A DNA stretch of 50,769 bases. Source: Rhodospirillum sp. GTDB taxonomy: Bacteria; Pseudomonadota; Alphaproteobacteria; Rhodospirillales; Rhodospirillaceae. Below the pieces are notes generated by a model. That model did not search any database. It saw only the letters and a list, made by a program, of their open reading frames with translations, and was not told where the DNA came from. Positions 24,609 to 34,562 of the stretch are shown here, in pieces. The position numbers and the translations under genes are program-made. Numbering within the stretch: position 1 is the stretch's first letter; each line of letters begins with the position of its first letter. The stretch spans positions 1 to 50,769 of the forward strand of contig JAIOYK010000036.1 of NCBI GenBank assembly GCA_021741145.1, read 5' to 3'.

Positions 24609-25196
24609 CTATTTCTCTTTCTGGGTGAGACTTTCCGGGTCGGGGAAAGTGACGGCGGGCAGGGAGTCGTTAACCCGCTTCAGCACTTCCTCGGTCAGGT
24701 CCATGCGGGGATCGAACAGCAACAACTGCGCACGGCGCATCACCAAATTGATGCCTCGTTCCGCGGCCACATCCCGGGCGGCCTCGAACATCTGTGTCTG
24801 CACCTGATCGAGGGCCAGGGCAAGGGCCTTGTCCAAGTTTCGGCGAAGGGTGGTGATTTTTTTCTGGAAGTCGGCCACCTGCTTGTCGAAGTCCTGCCGC
24901 TTCTGCCGGAAGGCCTCGCTGGTTTGGTCGGCTTCCCGTGCCAAGGCACCCTGGGCCTCGTGAATCTTCTGCTCGTCCTTACGCGCCTGCTCGCTGTACT
25001 TCACCGCATAGGCCTGACTGTCCTTGCGCGCCCCTTGCGCGGCATTGGCCTCAAGCAAGATCTTCTGATCGTCGATAACCCCAACGCTGGCATTGGGGAA
25101 TGCCTGATCGGCCTGGGCCCGCGCCATGGCGACGGGAAGACAAAGCGACAGGACAGCTGCCGCGATCCACGGCCGCATGCCTTTGAGGAAAACCAT
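24609..25196 (-). CDS. skp: Periplasmic outer-membrane protein chaperone Skp/OmpH
   Basis: The product is 195 aa. A signal peptide (WIAAAVLSLCLPVAMARAQA) is followed by the mature start SVGVIDDQKILLEANAAQGA, matching the family's VD-q-vl-es-aGka pattern. The middle (about residues 60-150) is a Lys/Glu/Gln-rich coiled coil, the tentacle arms of the Skp trimer (AFRQKRQDFDKQVADFQKKI). It ends with LLFDPRMDLTEEVLKRVN, as in OmpH. Skp carries unfolded outer-membrane proteins to BamA. ATG 25196 is one base after the bamA TAA, with CGAGG about 7 bases upstream, so translation is coupled to bamA. Confidence 0.9.
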   Translation of the reverse strand: MVFLKGMRPWIAAAVLSLCLPVAMARAQADQAFPNASVGVIDDQKILLEANAAQGARKDSQAYAVKYSEQARKDEQKIHEAQGALAREADQTSEAFRQKRQDFDKQVADFQKKITTLRRNLDKALALALDQVQTQMFEAARDVAAERGINLVMRRAQLLLFDPRMDLTEEVLKRVNDSLPAVTFPDPESLTQKEK

Positions 25197-25197
25197 C

Positions 25198-27540
25198 TTA
25201 GAACCTCGAACCAAAGGAAAGTCGGAAGAGTTCGCTCTCGTCGAACTCCTGCTTCACGATGGGATAGCCCAAGTCCACGGAGATGGGACCGACGGGCGAA
25301 ACCCATGTCACACCGGCGCCGACCGACAGACGCGGCGCCGAAGATGCATCCATCAAGGACTCATCAAAGCTATCGGGCTGGCCAATGGCACCGACGTCCG
25401 AGAAGAGGCGGCCAGACAGACCGTATTCATCCGGCAGCCCCAGGGGCACACCCAATTCAAACGTCCCCGTGGCGATCCAGTTGCCGCCCAGGGCATCGTC
25501 CGTGGAATTGTCCCGAGGACTTGCCCCCGCACTGGCGAAGCCTCGAAGGTTGCCCCCACCAAGGTTGTACCGCTGGTTAATGTTCACATCCTTGCCGAGA
25601 CCGACGACATAGCCAGCGGCCCCCTTGACGGACAGGGACCAAGCCGGATCCCAGTCGAGCATGTCGCCCACGGGAAGGTAGTAGGCCCCCTTCAGGTCCG
25701 AGCGCAGGAAGTATTCCGTTCCCCCCAGACCGGCGAAGTCGTTGCCCAGGGAAATCACATAACCTTCCGTGGGTGCCAGACGGCTGTCCCGTTTGTCATA
25801 GGTCAGCGTATGACCGATCTGCGACAGCCACGTCTTGCGCTCCTGGTTCCGGATAAACTGGGACGCGCCACTATCGACATTGGTGATGTCATTGTGTTCA
25901 AGAGTGTACTTGAACGAATGGGACAGATCCTCGTTGTAGTTATACCCCAGTCGCAGGGCGCCACCATATGTTCGGTAGTCGTAGGAGCTCTCGTCCTGCA
26001 GGTCCCGTTCGATGGCATAGATGTCGAACCCGGCGCGCAGTCGGCGGTCCAGAAAGTAGGGTTCGGTGAAGCTGATATCGATCTGGCTGCGACGTTGGGC
26101 CCAGGAGACCTTGACGTTCAAGTCCTGGCCGCGCCCCAACAAGTTCCGCTCGCGCATACCGACTTCAACGATGGCACCAACCGAGGATGACCACCCCACG
26201 CCAAAGTTCACTTCACCGGTGGACTGTTCCTCGACCTCGACGTTCACGATGGTGCGATCGGGCGCGGTGGGCGACGGCTCGTTCGTCACGTTGACCTTTT
26301 CAAAGAAACCCAAATCCTGGATCCGCTGGCGGGACCGGCGGAGGCGGGCGGCATTGAACGCGTCTCCCTCGGCCAGGAGAAACTCCCGACGGATGACCTG
26401 ATCCAGTGTCCGAATGTTGCCCTTGATGTCGATACGCTCGACGAAGACTCGGGGACCCTCCTCAATTTGGAAAGTCAGGCCGATGGTCCGATTTTCCGCA
26501 TCCCGGTCAACCCGCGGCTTCACGTCGACGAAGGCATAACCCAGGTTCCCCACCTCCTCGGTCAAGGCCTGAACCGCATCTTCCACCTTATTCGCGTTGT
26601 ACCATTCACCGGGTTGAAAATCGATAAATTGGCGCAGGGCTTCTGGGTCCAAGTCCTCGAGAGTCGTCTCCAGGCCAATCTCTCCGAACTTGTAGCGCTC
26701 CCCTTCGTCGACGGTGAAGGTGATAAAGAAATTCTCCCGGTCTGGGGACAATTCGGCCACCGCGGATTTCACTTGGAAGTCGGCGTAGCCCTTCTTCAGG
26801 TAATAGCGACGCAGCAGTTCCCGATCGTAGGTCAATCGATCCGGATCATAGGTATCGGTCGCGGACAGAAAGAGATACCAAGCCTCTTCCGAGGTCTCGA
26901 TGACCTCTCTCAGGTCAGAGTCACTGTAGATCTTGTTTCCAACGAAGGACACGCGGCGCACACTGGTCGAAGGACCTTCATTGATTTCGAAGGCGAGATC
27001 GACGCGGTTCTGCTCCAACTGGATAACCTTCGGGTCGACTGAGACCGCATAGCGGCCCGAGCGGCGGTAGGCCTCCAGGATGCGTTGGACATCCTCTTGG
27101 ACCTTGGCCCGCGTAAACACCACGCGGGGCCGCAATTGGACTTCCGATTGGAGTTGCTCGTCCTTGATGCGCTTGTTCCCTTCGAAGGCGATCCGGTTGA
27201 TGATCGGATTCTCCACCACGGAAACGAAAAGGACCGTGCCTTCGCGGCGGATGGAAACATCGGCGAACAGCCCCGTCTCGAACAGGTTCTTCAGGGATTT
27301 GTCCACCCGGGAGGGATCATAGGCTTCCCCTTCCCGCACCACCATGTAGGTCCGCACCGTCGAGGGCTCGATCCGCTGGGTCCCCTCGACCACGATACGT
27401 TCAATCGTGCCCCCGGTTGCCTGGGCATGGGCCACGGGGACCCCTCCGCCGTCGGACAGAAACGGTGTGAAGGTCGCCAAGGGCAAGGAGAGGGCCAAGG
27501 CCCCCAAGATCGCGGTCAATTTCCTCACGGTCTTCCCCAT
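25198..27540 (-). CDS. bamA: Outer membrane protein assembly factor BamA
   Basis: The product is 780 aa. A signal peptide ends near AHAQA (residue about 39). Five POTRA domains follow (about 45-440), starting IERIVVEGTQRIEPSTVRTY and including NPIINRIAFEGNKRIKDEQL and FVERIDIKGNIRTLDQVIRR. The 16-stranded barrel fills the rest, with the loop-6 region AEGxxRGF-like as NLGGGNLRGFASAGASPRDN, and the chain ends in SFGSRF with the C-terminal Phe of barrel proteins. It folds and inserts outer-membrane proteins. Stop and the skp start are one base apart; rseP lies 91 bp upstream. Confidence 0.97.
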   Translation of the reverse strand: MGKTVRKLTAILGALALSLPLATFTPFLSDGGGVPVAHAQATGGTIERIVVEGTQRIEPSTVRTYMVVREGEAYDPSRVDKSLKNLFETGLFADVSIRREGTVLFVSVVENPIINRIAFEGNKRIKDEQLQSEVQLRPRVVFTRAKVQEDVQRILEAYRRSGRYAVSVDPKVIQLEQNRVDLAFEINEGPSTSVRRVSFVGNKIYSDSDLREVIETSEEAWYLFLSATDTYDPDRLTYDRELLRRYYLKKGYADFQVKSAVAELSPDRENFFITFTVDEGERYKFGEIGLETTLEDLDPEALRQFIDFQPGEWYNANKVEDAVQALTEEVGNLGYAFVDVKPRVDRDAENRTIGLTFQIEEGPRVFVERIDIKGNIRTLDQVIRREFLLAEGDAFNAARLRRSRQRIQDLGFFEKVNVTNEPSPTAPDRTIVNVEVEEQSTGEVNFGVGWSSSVGAIVEVGMRERNLLGRGQDLNVKVSWAQRRSQIDISFTEPYFLDRRLRAGFDIYAIERDLQDESSYDYRTYGGALRLGYNYNEDLSHSFKYTLEHNDITNVDSGASQFIRNQERKTWLSQIGHTLTYDKRDSRLAPTEGYVISLGNDFAGLGGTEYFLRSDLKGAYYLPVGDMLDWDPAWSLSVKGAAGYVVGLGKDVNINQRYNLGGGNLRGFASAGASPRDNSTDDALGGNWIATGTFELGVPLGLPDEYGLSGRLFSDVGAIGQPDSFDESLMDASSAPRLSVGAGVTWVSPVGPISVDLGYPIVKQEFDESELFRLSFGSRF

Positions 27541-27631
27541 ACTTTCCGTTCCGTCCCACTACCGCGCCATCCCATTGATTGGATGGAGCATGACACATAC
27601 CCATTAAACGGGTGTTATCCTTTAGAAAGCG

Positions 27632-28741
27632 TCACCACGTCAGAACGCTCAAATCGTTCCAGGTCGCGAAAACCATCAAAGCCAGCACGAGGCCAAGTCC
27701 GACCCGAAATCCATATTCCTGGACCCGCGCGGTCAGGGGTCGCCCCCGAAGGGCTTCTAAGGTGTAAAACATCAAGTGCCCGCCGTCGAGCATGGGAATG
27801 GGAAAAAGGTTTATCAGACCAAGGTTAACGGACAAAAGTGCCACGAACATCACGAGGTCGGCGAACCCTCGTTCCGCGGCCTTGCCGGAGAACCGGGCAA
27901 TCCGTACCGGCCCCCCCAATTCATCGGTCGAACGGTCTCCCATGACCATCTGGCCCAGATACGTCAGGGTATCCGCCGACAGGCTCCAGGTTTGGTTGAC
28001 GGCCTCGCCCACGGCCTCCAACGGGTCCAGGCGGCGCATGTCGTCGGGAGAAAGACTTACCTGAATGCCAATGCGGGCCACCTTCACCGTATTGCCCAGG
28101 CCGTCGTCCAGGTCGACCATATGGGGCGTCACCGCCAGAGTCCGCTCCCCCCCGTCCCGACGCACCACCATGGTCATTGGCGTCCCATTGGACAGGGGCA
28201 CCAGACGTTGGACGTCCTGGAATCGCTCCACCGGCGTCCCGTCGATGGATAGGATCAGGTCCCCGGGAACCATGCCGCCTTCCTCCGCGGCACTTCCGGG
28301 CAGAACCTCTCCGATGATGGGCAGCGAGCGGGGTTGGCCGAAGACCATGAAGAAACCCGCGAAGACCACCATGGCGAAAAGAAAATTCGAAACCGGCCCC
28401 GCGACGACGATGGAAAACCTTTGCCCCAGACGTTTATGGTGGAACGACACGGCCTTGTCCGCGTCGCTCATCTCCTCAACGATCTCGGAGTCCTGGGTCG
28501 TGCTGGTGGCGTCGGAATCTCCGAAAAACCGAACATAACCACCCATGGGAATGGCACTGACCCGCCAGCGTGTGCCGTGGCGATCATTGAAACCGAACAG
28601 CTCCTTGCCGAACCCGATGGAGAACACCTCCACCTTCACGCCGTTCCAGCGGGCCACGAGGAAATGCCCCATTTCATGGACAAAAACCACCACGGTTAGG
28701 ACACAGACGAAGGACACCAAGGTATGCAACAGATCAAGCAT
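27632..28741 (-). CDS. rseP: Site-2 intramembrane metalloprotease RseP
   Basis: The product is 369 aa. The zinc motif HEMGH is in VVVFVHEMGHFLVARWNGV near the N-terminus and the third ligand is in LINLFPIPMLDGGHLMFYTL. One clear PDZ domain lies between them (GEVLPGSAAEEGGMVPGDLI). Four transmembrane segments are expected, the inner-membrane topology of S2P proteases. RseP cuts anti-sigma factors or leftover signal peptides when the envelope is stressed. Its place between dxr and bamA is the conserved one. The length is shorter than E. coli RseP (450 aa, two PDZ domains) and typical of alphaproteobacteria. Confidence 0.95.
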   Translation of the reverse strand: MLDLLHTLVSFVCVLTVVVFVHEMGHFLVARWNGVKVEVFSIGFGKELFGFNDRHGTRWRVSAIPMGGYVRFFGDSDATSTTQDSEIVEEMSDADKAVSFHHKRLGQRFSIVVAGPVSNFLFAMVVFAGFFMVFGQPRSLPIIGEVLPGSAAEEGGMVPGDLILSIDGTPVERFQDVQRLVPLSNGTPMTMVVRRDGGERTLAVTPHMVDLDDGLGNTVKVARIGIQVSLSPDDMRRLDPLEAVGEAVNQTWSLSADTLTYLGQMVMGDRSTDELGGPVRIARFSGKAAERGFADLVMFVALLSVNLGLINLFPIPMLDGGHLMFYTLEALRGRPLTARVQEYGFRVGLGLVLALMVFATWNDLSVLTW

Positions 28742-29159
28742 TCGTGTTTCGCTTCTATAGAGAGCGCGCAGCCGGACGGGTGCCGCCGGGTCGAGATCCT
28801 AAGCTTCTACCACCCTTGGCCCTTGGGAGCGAGCCCATGCGTGGGATCTTCAGCTCTGGACGGGACAGATGGGATTCAATCAGAGACCTGTTCAGGACGG
28901 AAGCAGGCGGATCGATCGAGACATTTGGGTCGGTTCGGAAGGGCGGCGCCCCCCATGCAAACCATTCAAATGCCTTGATAAATCGATCCTTCCCTTAGAG
29001 TCCTGGGAACACGAAACGATAGATTCGATTCACGAGGGCGGATCGTGACCGCACGGGATCCCGCGTGACTTCACTTGATCACGATGTCGTGCCTTAGGAA
29101 ATTGAATTTATGCGCAATTTCCTGGAGGACGACCCCACGCTCACCATTTCATAGCACCA
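28742..29159. other. 418-bp gap between dxr and rseP, with a 9-bp hairpin
   Basis: No convincing gene is seen here on either strand, although dxr and rseP are usually close together. AGGAAATTG (29096-29104) and CAATTTCCT (29115-29123) form a perfect 9-bp stem with a 10-base loop, 37 bases beyond the dxr stop; no T-run follows on either strand. The rest presumably holds the rseP promoter. Short frames on the plus strand lack coding character. Confidence 0.5.
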
Positions 29160-30371
29160 TCAGGCCGCCGCGAAGGTCCGACGGGAGGCGTGACGGGCCG
29201 CCACGCCCCGCGCTTCCGCATCCACGGCGCGGACGGCCTCCAACCGATCAACGGATTGGGACCCTAGGGGGCCAGACATGATCTCCTCAATGGTTTCCTC
29301 GACCACCATGGGGATATCGAGGAAACCGATGGTCCGATTCAGGAAGCAGTCCACGGCCACCTCGTTGGCGGCATTCATGGCCGTTGGGGCCACGCCACCA
29401 CGTTCCAGGGCTTCGCGCACAACCCGAATGGCGGGGAAGCGGACCGGATCCGGCGCCCGGAAATCCAGACGCGCCAGCGCGGCGAAATCCAAGCGAGGCA
29501 CCGGCGCGGCCATGCGGTCGGGCCATGCCAAGCTAAAGGCGATGGGGGTGCGCATGTCGGGCGAACCCAATTGGGCCAGAACCGATCCATCAACATAGGC
29601 CACCATGGAATGGATCACCGATTGGGGATGCACCAGGATCTCGATGCGATCCGCGGACATGCCAAAAATGTGGTGGGCTTCGATGAACTCCAGCCCTTTG
29701 TTGAACATGGAAGCCGAATCCACGCTGATCTTCGCGCCCATGGACCAGTTGGGATGGGCAACGGCCTGTTCAGGGGTGGCCACGGCCATTTGTTCCCGCG
29801 TCCAGTCCCGGAAGGGACCGCCCGAGGCCGTCAGGATAATCTTATCGATCCGATTTTTTCGCTCGAAATCGAAGACTTGAAAAATAGCATTGTGTTCCGA
29901 ATCGACCGGCAGAAGAGTGGCGCCGTGGCGTTTGACCTCGGCCATGAACAGGTCCCCGGCACAGACGAGACATTCCTTGTTGGCCAGCGCCACCGTCGCG
30001 CCCCGCGCCACGGCGGCGAGCGTCGGCTCGAGACCCGCGGCGCCAACAATGGCGGCCATCACCCAATCGGCGTCGCGGGCGGCGGCCTCGACAACCGCTT
30101 CCGGTCCGGCCGCGGCCTCGATGCCCGATCCAGCCAACGCCTCCTTCAGGCGCCCCAGGGCCAAGGGGTCGGCAACCACGGCCAGGTCCGCTTTCAGGGC
30201 CTTGGCCTGGGCGGCCAAGGCTTCGGCGTTGCCATTGGCGGTCAGTGCGACCACCTTGTAGGCTTCTGGATCGCGTTCGATCAAATCAATAGTGCTCTTC
30301 CCGATGGATCCCGTGGACCCCAAGATCGAAATTCGCCGGGGAGATCCCGTGGTCATGCCAGAGCTCATCAT
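29160..30371 (-). CDS. dxr: 1-deoxy-D-xylulose 5-phosphate reductoisomerase Dxr
   Basis: The product is about 403 aa. Dxr makes 2-C-methyl-D-erythritol 4-phosphate from DXP with NADPH, the committed step of the MEP isoprenoid pathway, which feeds UppS two genes upstream. Motifs are RISILGSTGSIGKSTIDLI (NADPH site), TVALANKECLVCAG, PVDSEHNAIFQ (metal ligands), ASGGPFRDW (the flexible loop region), HPNWSMGAKISVDSASMFNK and HPQSVIHSMVAYVDGSVLAQ. The start is one of GTG 30374, ATG 30371 or ATG 30368. ATG 30371 is given because GGGA is five bases upstream. In every case it overlaps or abuts the cdsA stop. Confidence 0.96.
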   Translation of the reverse strand: MMSSGMTTGSPRRISILGSTGSIGKSTIDLIERDPEAYKVVALTANGNAEALAAQAKALKADLAVVADPLALGRLKEALAGSGIEAAAGPEAVVEAAARDADWVMAAIVGAAGLEPTLAAVARGATVALANKECLVCAGDLFMAEVKRHGATLLPVDSEHNAIFQVFDFERKNRIDKIILTASGGPFRDWTREQMAVATPEQAVAHPNWSMGAKISVDSASMFNKGLEFIEAHHIFGMSADRIEILVHPQSVIHSMVAYVDGSVLAQLGSPDMRTPIAFSLAWPDRMAAPVPRLDFAALARLDFRAPDPVRFPAIRVVREALERGGVAPTAMNAANEVAVDCFLNRTIGFLDIPMVVEETIEEIMSGPLGSQSVDRLEAVRAVDAEARGVAARHASRRTFAAA

Positions 30372-31171
30372 CACAATCCCATTTCGCCGCCGAGGAGGGC
30401 CATCACCAGGGCCACCACGGGCATGATCGCCATCAAACCATCCACCCGGTCAAGGATACCCCCGTGACCCGGTATGATATTACTTGAATCCTTCACGTCG
30501 AAGCGACGTTTGATTCCAGACTCCATCAGATCCCCCGCCTGAGCCACCACCGCCAGGACCGGGGCCAGGGCGACCAGCCAAGGGGAAACCCCCTCACCGG
30601 TCCCAATCAAGACCGCCACGCCCCACCCAAAGGCAAGGGCACAGGCCATCCCCCCAATCAAACCCGCCCAAGTCTTCTTGGGACTGAGCCTTGGGGCGAG
30701 TTTGGGTCCGCCGATCAGACGACCGAAGGCATAGGCACCGATATCCGTGGCCCAGACCACGGCCAACAGCCAGAACGCCGTTTCCCAGCCCCCTTGCTGG
30801 CGGATCCAAGCCAAACACACCAACGGTATACCCCAATAGGGAAGTCCCACGGCCACCCAGCCGCTTCCGGTGGCCCCTCCGTCCCGACCGACACCGGAGG
30901 GCTGATATCCCCAAAGAATCAGGGTCGCGGCAAGGAGCCCCGTGATCACCCAAAGGGGATCAAAGCCACCGAGAACGCCAGCCAAGGCCATCAGGGCGGG
31001 AACCATCCAGTCCGTCCCCGCCAACCTTTCCCGACAGAGGCGCACCCATTCCCATCCCATCAGCCCCCCGGTCAGTCCCATGAGGAGAAGGAACCAAACC
31101 TCGCCAAAGTACACGGCGGCCAGGGTTGGCGGGGCCATCACCAGGGCCGATAAAATCCGCGTCTTAAGCAC
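30371..31171 (-). CDS. cdsA: Phosphatidate cytidylyltransferase CdsA
   Basis: The product is about 266 aa with some eight hydrophobic helices. CdsA makes CDP-diacylglycerol from phosphatidic acid and CTP at the inner membrane. The family signature is complete: SGIKRRFDVKDSSNIIPGHG, continuing GILDRVDG. WATDIGAYAFGRLIGGPKLA and LSPKKTWAGLIGGM are also diagnostic. GTG 31171 is taken as the start because GGGGAGGAG lies five bases before it; that site is itself inside a frame starting at ATG 31192, which would add only seven residues and has no ribosome binding site. dxr follows with a short overlap. Confidence 0.95.
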   Translation of the reverse strand: MLKTRILSALVMAPPTLAAVYFGEVWFLLLMGLTGGLMGWEWVRLCRERLAGTDWMVPALMALAGVLGGFDPLWVITGLLAATLILWGYQPSGVGRDGGATGSGWVAVGLPYWGIPLVCLAWIRQQGGWETAFWLLAVVWATDIGAYAFGRLIGGPKLAPRLSPKKTWAGLIGGMACALAFGWGVAVLIGTGEGVSPWLVALAPVLAVVAQAGDLMESGIKRRFDVKDSSNIIPGHGGILDRVDGLMAIMPVVALVMALLGGEMGL

Positions 31172-31240
31172 AGGACTCCTCCCCGGAGGCATTCTCGTTT
31201 TCCGGTCGGCGACACACGGATGCGAGTCCGACGGCGCGCC

Positions 31241-31972
31241 TTAGAGACCGCCGTAGCGGCGGTCACGCTTCTTGAAATCGGCGACCGCCTCGGCCAGGGC
31301 CTCACGGTCGAAGTCTGGCCAGAGTACGGAGGTAAACACCAATTCCGCGTAGGCGCATTGCCACAGCAGGAAATTGCTAATCCGCTGCTCACCACTGGTC
31401 CGGACGAGTACATCGAGATCTGGAAGGTCGGCGGTTAGAAGACGCCGGGAGAACACATCCTCATCAACGTCCTCGGGATCCAAGGTCCCGACCGCGACAT
31501 CCCGGGCGATGGATCGGGCCACCCCAACCAACTCCATACGGGACCCGTAGTTCAGGGCAATGGACAATTGCAAACCAGAATTTTCGCGGGTTTGAGCCTC
31601 GCCCTTCTCGATCAAGGCGACGATTTCCGGGGAGAATCGGCTCCGGTCACCCAAAATCCGCAAACGAACATTGTTCCGATGCAGTTCCCGCACTTCCTTG
31701 GACAAGTAGAGGCGCAGAAGCCCCATCAGGTCTCCGACCTCCCCTTCCGGACGCTTCCAGTTTTCCGAGGAGAAACCAAATAAGGTCAGGTGGGTAATAC
31801 CAAGATCCGGTCCGGCTTCGACCACCGCGCGCACGGATTCCGCGCCCCGCTTGTGGCCAGCGGTGCGCGGCAAGCCGCGCGCCTTGGCCCATCGGCCATT
31901 GCCATCCATGATGATGGCCACATGAAGGGAGGCGTCCCCGTCCCCCAAGCTTTTGGCGGGATCGGTCGACAT
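31241..31972 (-). CDS. uppS: Undecaprenyl diphosphate synthase UppS
   Basis: The product is 243 aa. UppS (cis-prenyltransferase) extends farnesyl diphosphate with isopentenyl units to C55, the lipid carrier for cell-wall and LPS synthesis. The catalytic motif VAIIMDGNGRWAKARGLPR is near the N-terminus, LTLFGFSSENWKRP follows, and the product-chain region ends with LVRTSGEQRISNFLLWQCAY and ELVFTSVLWPDF. Its ATG shares one base with the frr stop (TGATG), so the two are coupled; cdsA begins 69 bp downstream. Confidence 0.96.
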   Translation of the reverse strand: MSTDPAKSLGDGDASLHVAIIMDGNGRWAKARGLPRTAGHKRGAESVRAVVEAGPDLGITHLTLFGFSSENWKRPEGEVGDLMGLLRLYLSKEVRELHRNNVRLRILGDRSRFSPEIVALIEKGEAQTRENSGLQLSIALNYGSRMELVGVARSIARDVAVGTLDPEDVDEDVFSRRLLTADLPDLDVLVRTSGEQRISNFLLWQCAYAELVFTSVLWPDFDREALAEAVADFKKRDRRYGGL

Positions 31973-32547
31973 CAGACTTGCATGATCTCCTGTTCCTTAT
32001 TGGACAGGGTTTCATCCAGCTTTTTGATAGTCGCATCGGTCAAGGCCTGCACATCACCACCGAACTTCTTGTGCTCGTCCTGGCTGATGAGGCCGTCCTT
32101 TTCCATTTTTTTCAACTGGTCCATGCCATCCCGGCGCACATTGCGCACGGCGACCTTAGCCTGCTCGGCGTATTTGCCCGCGACCTTGGTCAATTCAATG
32201 CGCCGTTCTTCGTTCAACGGAGGAATGGGCACCCGGATGAGTTGGCCGTCGGACGCTGGGTTCAAGCCGAGACCCGCGTCGCGAATGGCCTTATCGACCG
32301 CCTTGGACATGCCCCGATCCCAGACCTGCACGCTGATCATGCGGGGCTCGGGCACACTCACCGTGGCCACTTGGCTGAGTGGCATGGCCTGCCCATAGGC
32401 TTCCACCATCACGGGATCGAGCAGATTGACCGAGGCGCGACCGGTCCGCAGTCCGGAGAACTCCTTGCGGAGAACGTCGACGGCGCCCTCCATGCGGTGC
32501 TTGAGGTCGGCCTTAAGATCATCAAAGTTTTGAGCGTCATCGGACAC
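31972..32547 (-). CDS. frr: Ribosome recycling factor Frr
   Basis: The product is 191 aa (family about 185). Frr with EF-G splits the post-termination ribosome. Conserved parts are [78 protein letters not shown] and [20 protein letters not shown]. The start is GTG 32547 with AGGAG about 8 bases upstream. It lies 5 bp after pyrH and overlaps uppS by one base, within the classical pyrH-frr-uppS order. Confidence 0.97.
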   Translation of the reverse strand: MSDDAQNFDDLKADLKHRMEGAVDVLRKEFSGLRTGRASVNLLDPVMVEAYGQAMPLSQVATVSVPEPRMISVQVWDRGMSKAVDKAIRDAGLGLNPASDGQLIRVPIPPLNEERRIELTKVAGKYAEQAKVAVRNVRRDGMDQLKKMEKDGLISQDEHKKFGGDVQALTDATIKKLDETLSNKEQEIMQV

Positions 32548-32552
32548 TGGTG

Positions 32553-33305
32553 CTACTCCTGATCACTATCGAGGCAAATTTCCGTGAACAAACCCCGACG
32601 CTCCAGAACCTCGGCCAGGGCACCCGGCGAATGCAGGGAAAAAACCACTATAGGGATGTTGTTCTCCCGCGCCAAGGCGATGGCGGAGGTATCCATGACC
32701 CGCAGGTCCTGGGTCAAGACCTGGGAGAAGGTCAAGCGATCATAGCGCGTCGCCGTTGGATCCTTGTTGGGATCCGCGGAATAGACCCCATCGACCTGAG
32801 TGGCCTTGAACAGGGCATCGCAGTTCATCTCCACGGCGCGCAGGGCCGCGGCGGTATCGGTCGTGAAGAAAGGGTTGCCCGTGCCCGCGGCGAAGATCAC
32901 CACCCGTCCCTTTTCCATGTGACGGACGGCCCGCCGCCGGATATAGGGCTCGCAGACCATGGACATGGGAATCGCCGACTGCACCCGAGTCTGAACCCCC
33001 ATTCTTTCCAGGGCACTCTGCACGGCCAACGAGTTCATCACCGTGGCCAGCATGCCCATGTAATCGGCGCTGGTGCGGTCCATGCCCTTGGCCGCGGTCG
33101 AGATACCCCGGAAGATATTCCCGCCCCCGATGACCAGACAAACCTGGATGCCCCGTTCATGGGCGGCCTTCACTTCCCCGGCCACCCGTTCGACCACGGC
33201 CAAGTCCAGACCGAATTCCCGGTCACCCAGCAAACCCTCTCCCGACAATTTCAGAAGAATTCTTCGATAGATCGGTTTGGCGTTCGCTTCCGCACTCTCG
33301 GTCAT
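32553..33305 (-). CDS. pyrH: Uridylate kinase PyrH
   Basis: The product is 250 aa. PyrH phosphorylates UMP to UDP with ATP for nucleic acid and nucleotide-sugar synthesis. Family motifs are [74 protein letters not shown] and [22 protein letters not shown] 33305 has GAGGGA 9 bases upstream. It follows tsf after 217 bp that hold a candidate promoter, and precedes frr by 5 bp. Confidence 0.97.
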   Translation of the reverse strand: MTESAEANAKPIYRRILLKLSGEGLLGDREFGLDLAVVERVAGEVKAAHERGIQVCLVIGGGNIFRGISTAAKGMDRTSADYMGMLATVMNSLAVQSALERMGVQTRVQSAIPMSMVCEPYIRRRAVRHMEKGRVVIFAAGTGNPFFTTDTAAALRAVEMNCDALFKATQVDGVYSADPNKDPTATRYDRLTFSQVLTQDLRVMDTSAIALARENNIPIVVFSLHSPGALAEVLERRGLFTEICLDSDQE

Positions 33306-33431
33306 GTCGTCGATTCCCTCGCCGCGTTTGACCGGAAGCGGGACGCCCCGGTGCCTGCGTTCCAACTCTTCAAAGATGCGGCCAGACCGCCACCGGCCAT
33401 GGCCCCCCGGACGAAAGAGCCGCCGGGCCGG

Positions 33432-33460
33432 ATCATAGGGATCCCATACCCGGCGGCCAA
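33432..33460 (-). promoter_or_regulatory. Candidate sigma-70 promoter for pyrH-frr-uppS
   Basis: On the minus strand TTGGCC (33460-33455) and TATGAT (33437-33432) are separated by 17 bases, a good -35/-10 pair. It is about 125 bases upstream of the pyrH start in the tsf-pyrH gap. Based on consensus match only. Confidence 0.4.
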
Positions 33461-33522
33461 TGTTGCCTGTTTACCCGACCGTCGTCGGAAGGGAAATAGG
33501 TGGCCCAAAGGCCGCCCTCCCC

Positions 33523-34452
33523 TTACTTCTTCAACTGCGCGGCCACTTCCGCGGCGAAGTCCTCTTCTTCCTTCTCAATGCCCTCGCCGAGCTGGAAACG
33601 GACGAATCCGGCCAACTCAATGGCGGCCCCTAGATCCTTGCCAGCCTTTTCCAGCACCTTGGCGATGGTGCTTTCGCCGTCGATGACAAAGACCTGTTCG
33701 GTCAGGACGATTTCCTTCTGGAACTTCTTCAGGCCACCCTCGACCATCTTCTCGATGATATTCTCGGGCTTGCCCTGCTCCTTGGCCTTTTCCGTCAGCA
33801 CCGCGCGCTCGCGCTCGATGACCGCGGGATCGATCTCCGACACGGTGGCGAACATCGGGTTGGCGGCGGCCACGTGCATGGCGACCTGCCGACCCACCTC
33901 ATCAAGCTTGGCGGGATCGGCGGCGGACTTCAGGCCCACCAGCACGGCGATCTTGCCCAAACCCGGAGCGACCTGGGTGTGGACGTAGGAGGACACGACG
34001 CCCTGGTCCACGGAAAGGCCCATTGACCGACGAAGCTGCATATTCTCGCCGATAGTGGCGATCAAATGGGTCACCTGCTCCTCGACGGAGCGCCCCTCGC
34101 CACCGGGGAAAGCCTCGGCCTTCAGCTTGTCCAGGTCGCCGTCGACCTTCAAGGCCAGACTGGCCAGGGTGGAAACGGCCTCCTGAAACCTGTCGTTGCG
34201 GGCCACGAAATCGGTTTCGGCGTTCATTTCCACCACGGCGCCCTTGGCGCCGTCGGTGGTCAGGCCAACCAAGCCCTCGGCGGCGGTGCGGCCAGCCTTC
34301 TTGGCGGCGGCGGCCAACCCCTTGGTGCGCAGCCAGTCGACCGCGCCGTCCATGTCGCCCGCGGTCTCGTTCAGGGCTTTCTTACAGTCCATCATGCCCG
34401 CGCCGGTCTTCTCGCGAAGGCTCTTGACGAGGGCGGCGGTGATCTCGGCCAT
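33523..34452 (-). CDS. tsf: Translation elongation factor Ts
   Basis: The product is 309 aa. EF-Ts reloads EF-Tu with GTP. The N-terminal UBA-like part [20 protein letters not shown] followed by [20 protein letters not shown] is the family signature, and the EF-Tu contact [11 protein letters not shown] is intact. The remainder ([40 protein letters not shown]) is standard. ATG 34452 has AGAGGA five bases upstream. It follows rpsB as usual, but a strong terminator-like stem lies between the two genes. Confidence 0.97.
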   Translation of the reverse strand: MAEITAALVKSLREKTGAGMMDCKKALNETAGDMDGAVDWLRTKGLAAAAKKAGRTAAEGLVGLTTDGAKGAVVEMNAETDFVARNDRFQEAVSTLASLALKVDGDLDKLKAEAFPGGEGRSVEEQVTHLIATIGENMQLRRSMGLSVDQGVVSSYVHTQVAPGLGKIAVLVGLKSAADPAKLDEVGRQVAMHVAAANPMFATVSEIDPAVIERERAVLTEKAKEQGKPENIIEKMVEGGLKKFQKEIVLTEQVFVIDGESTIAKVLEKAGKDLGAAIELAGFVRFQLGEGIEKEEEDFAAEVAAQLKK

Positions 34453-34562
34453 TGGAAATCCTCTCTCGGTCATCTGTCGGAACACGGACCCCATGGCGAG
34501 GGCCACGCGCGAGCAAGGGGGTCCACACCCAAAGGCGTGGCCCAAGGGTGCGGATGGTGTTC

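Noticed and set aside
28860-28960. SRP (4.5S) RNA-like text GGACGGAAGCAGG in the dxr-rseP gap
   Set aside because: The conserved SRP apical pattern needs CAGG-CCGGAAGG-AGCAGC with closing helices; here the GGAAG repeat is missing and no long closing helix was found.
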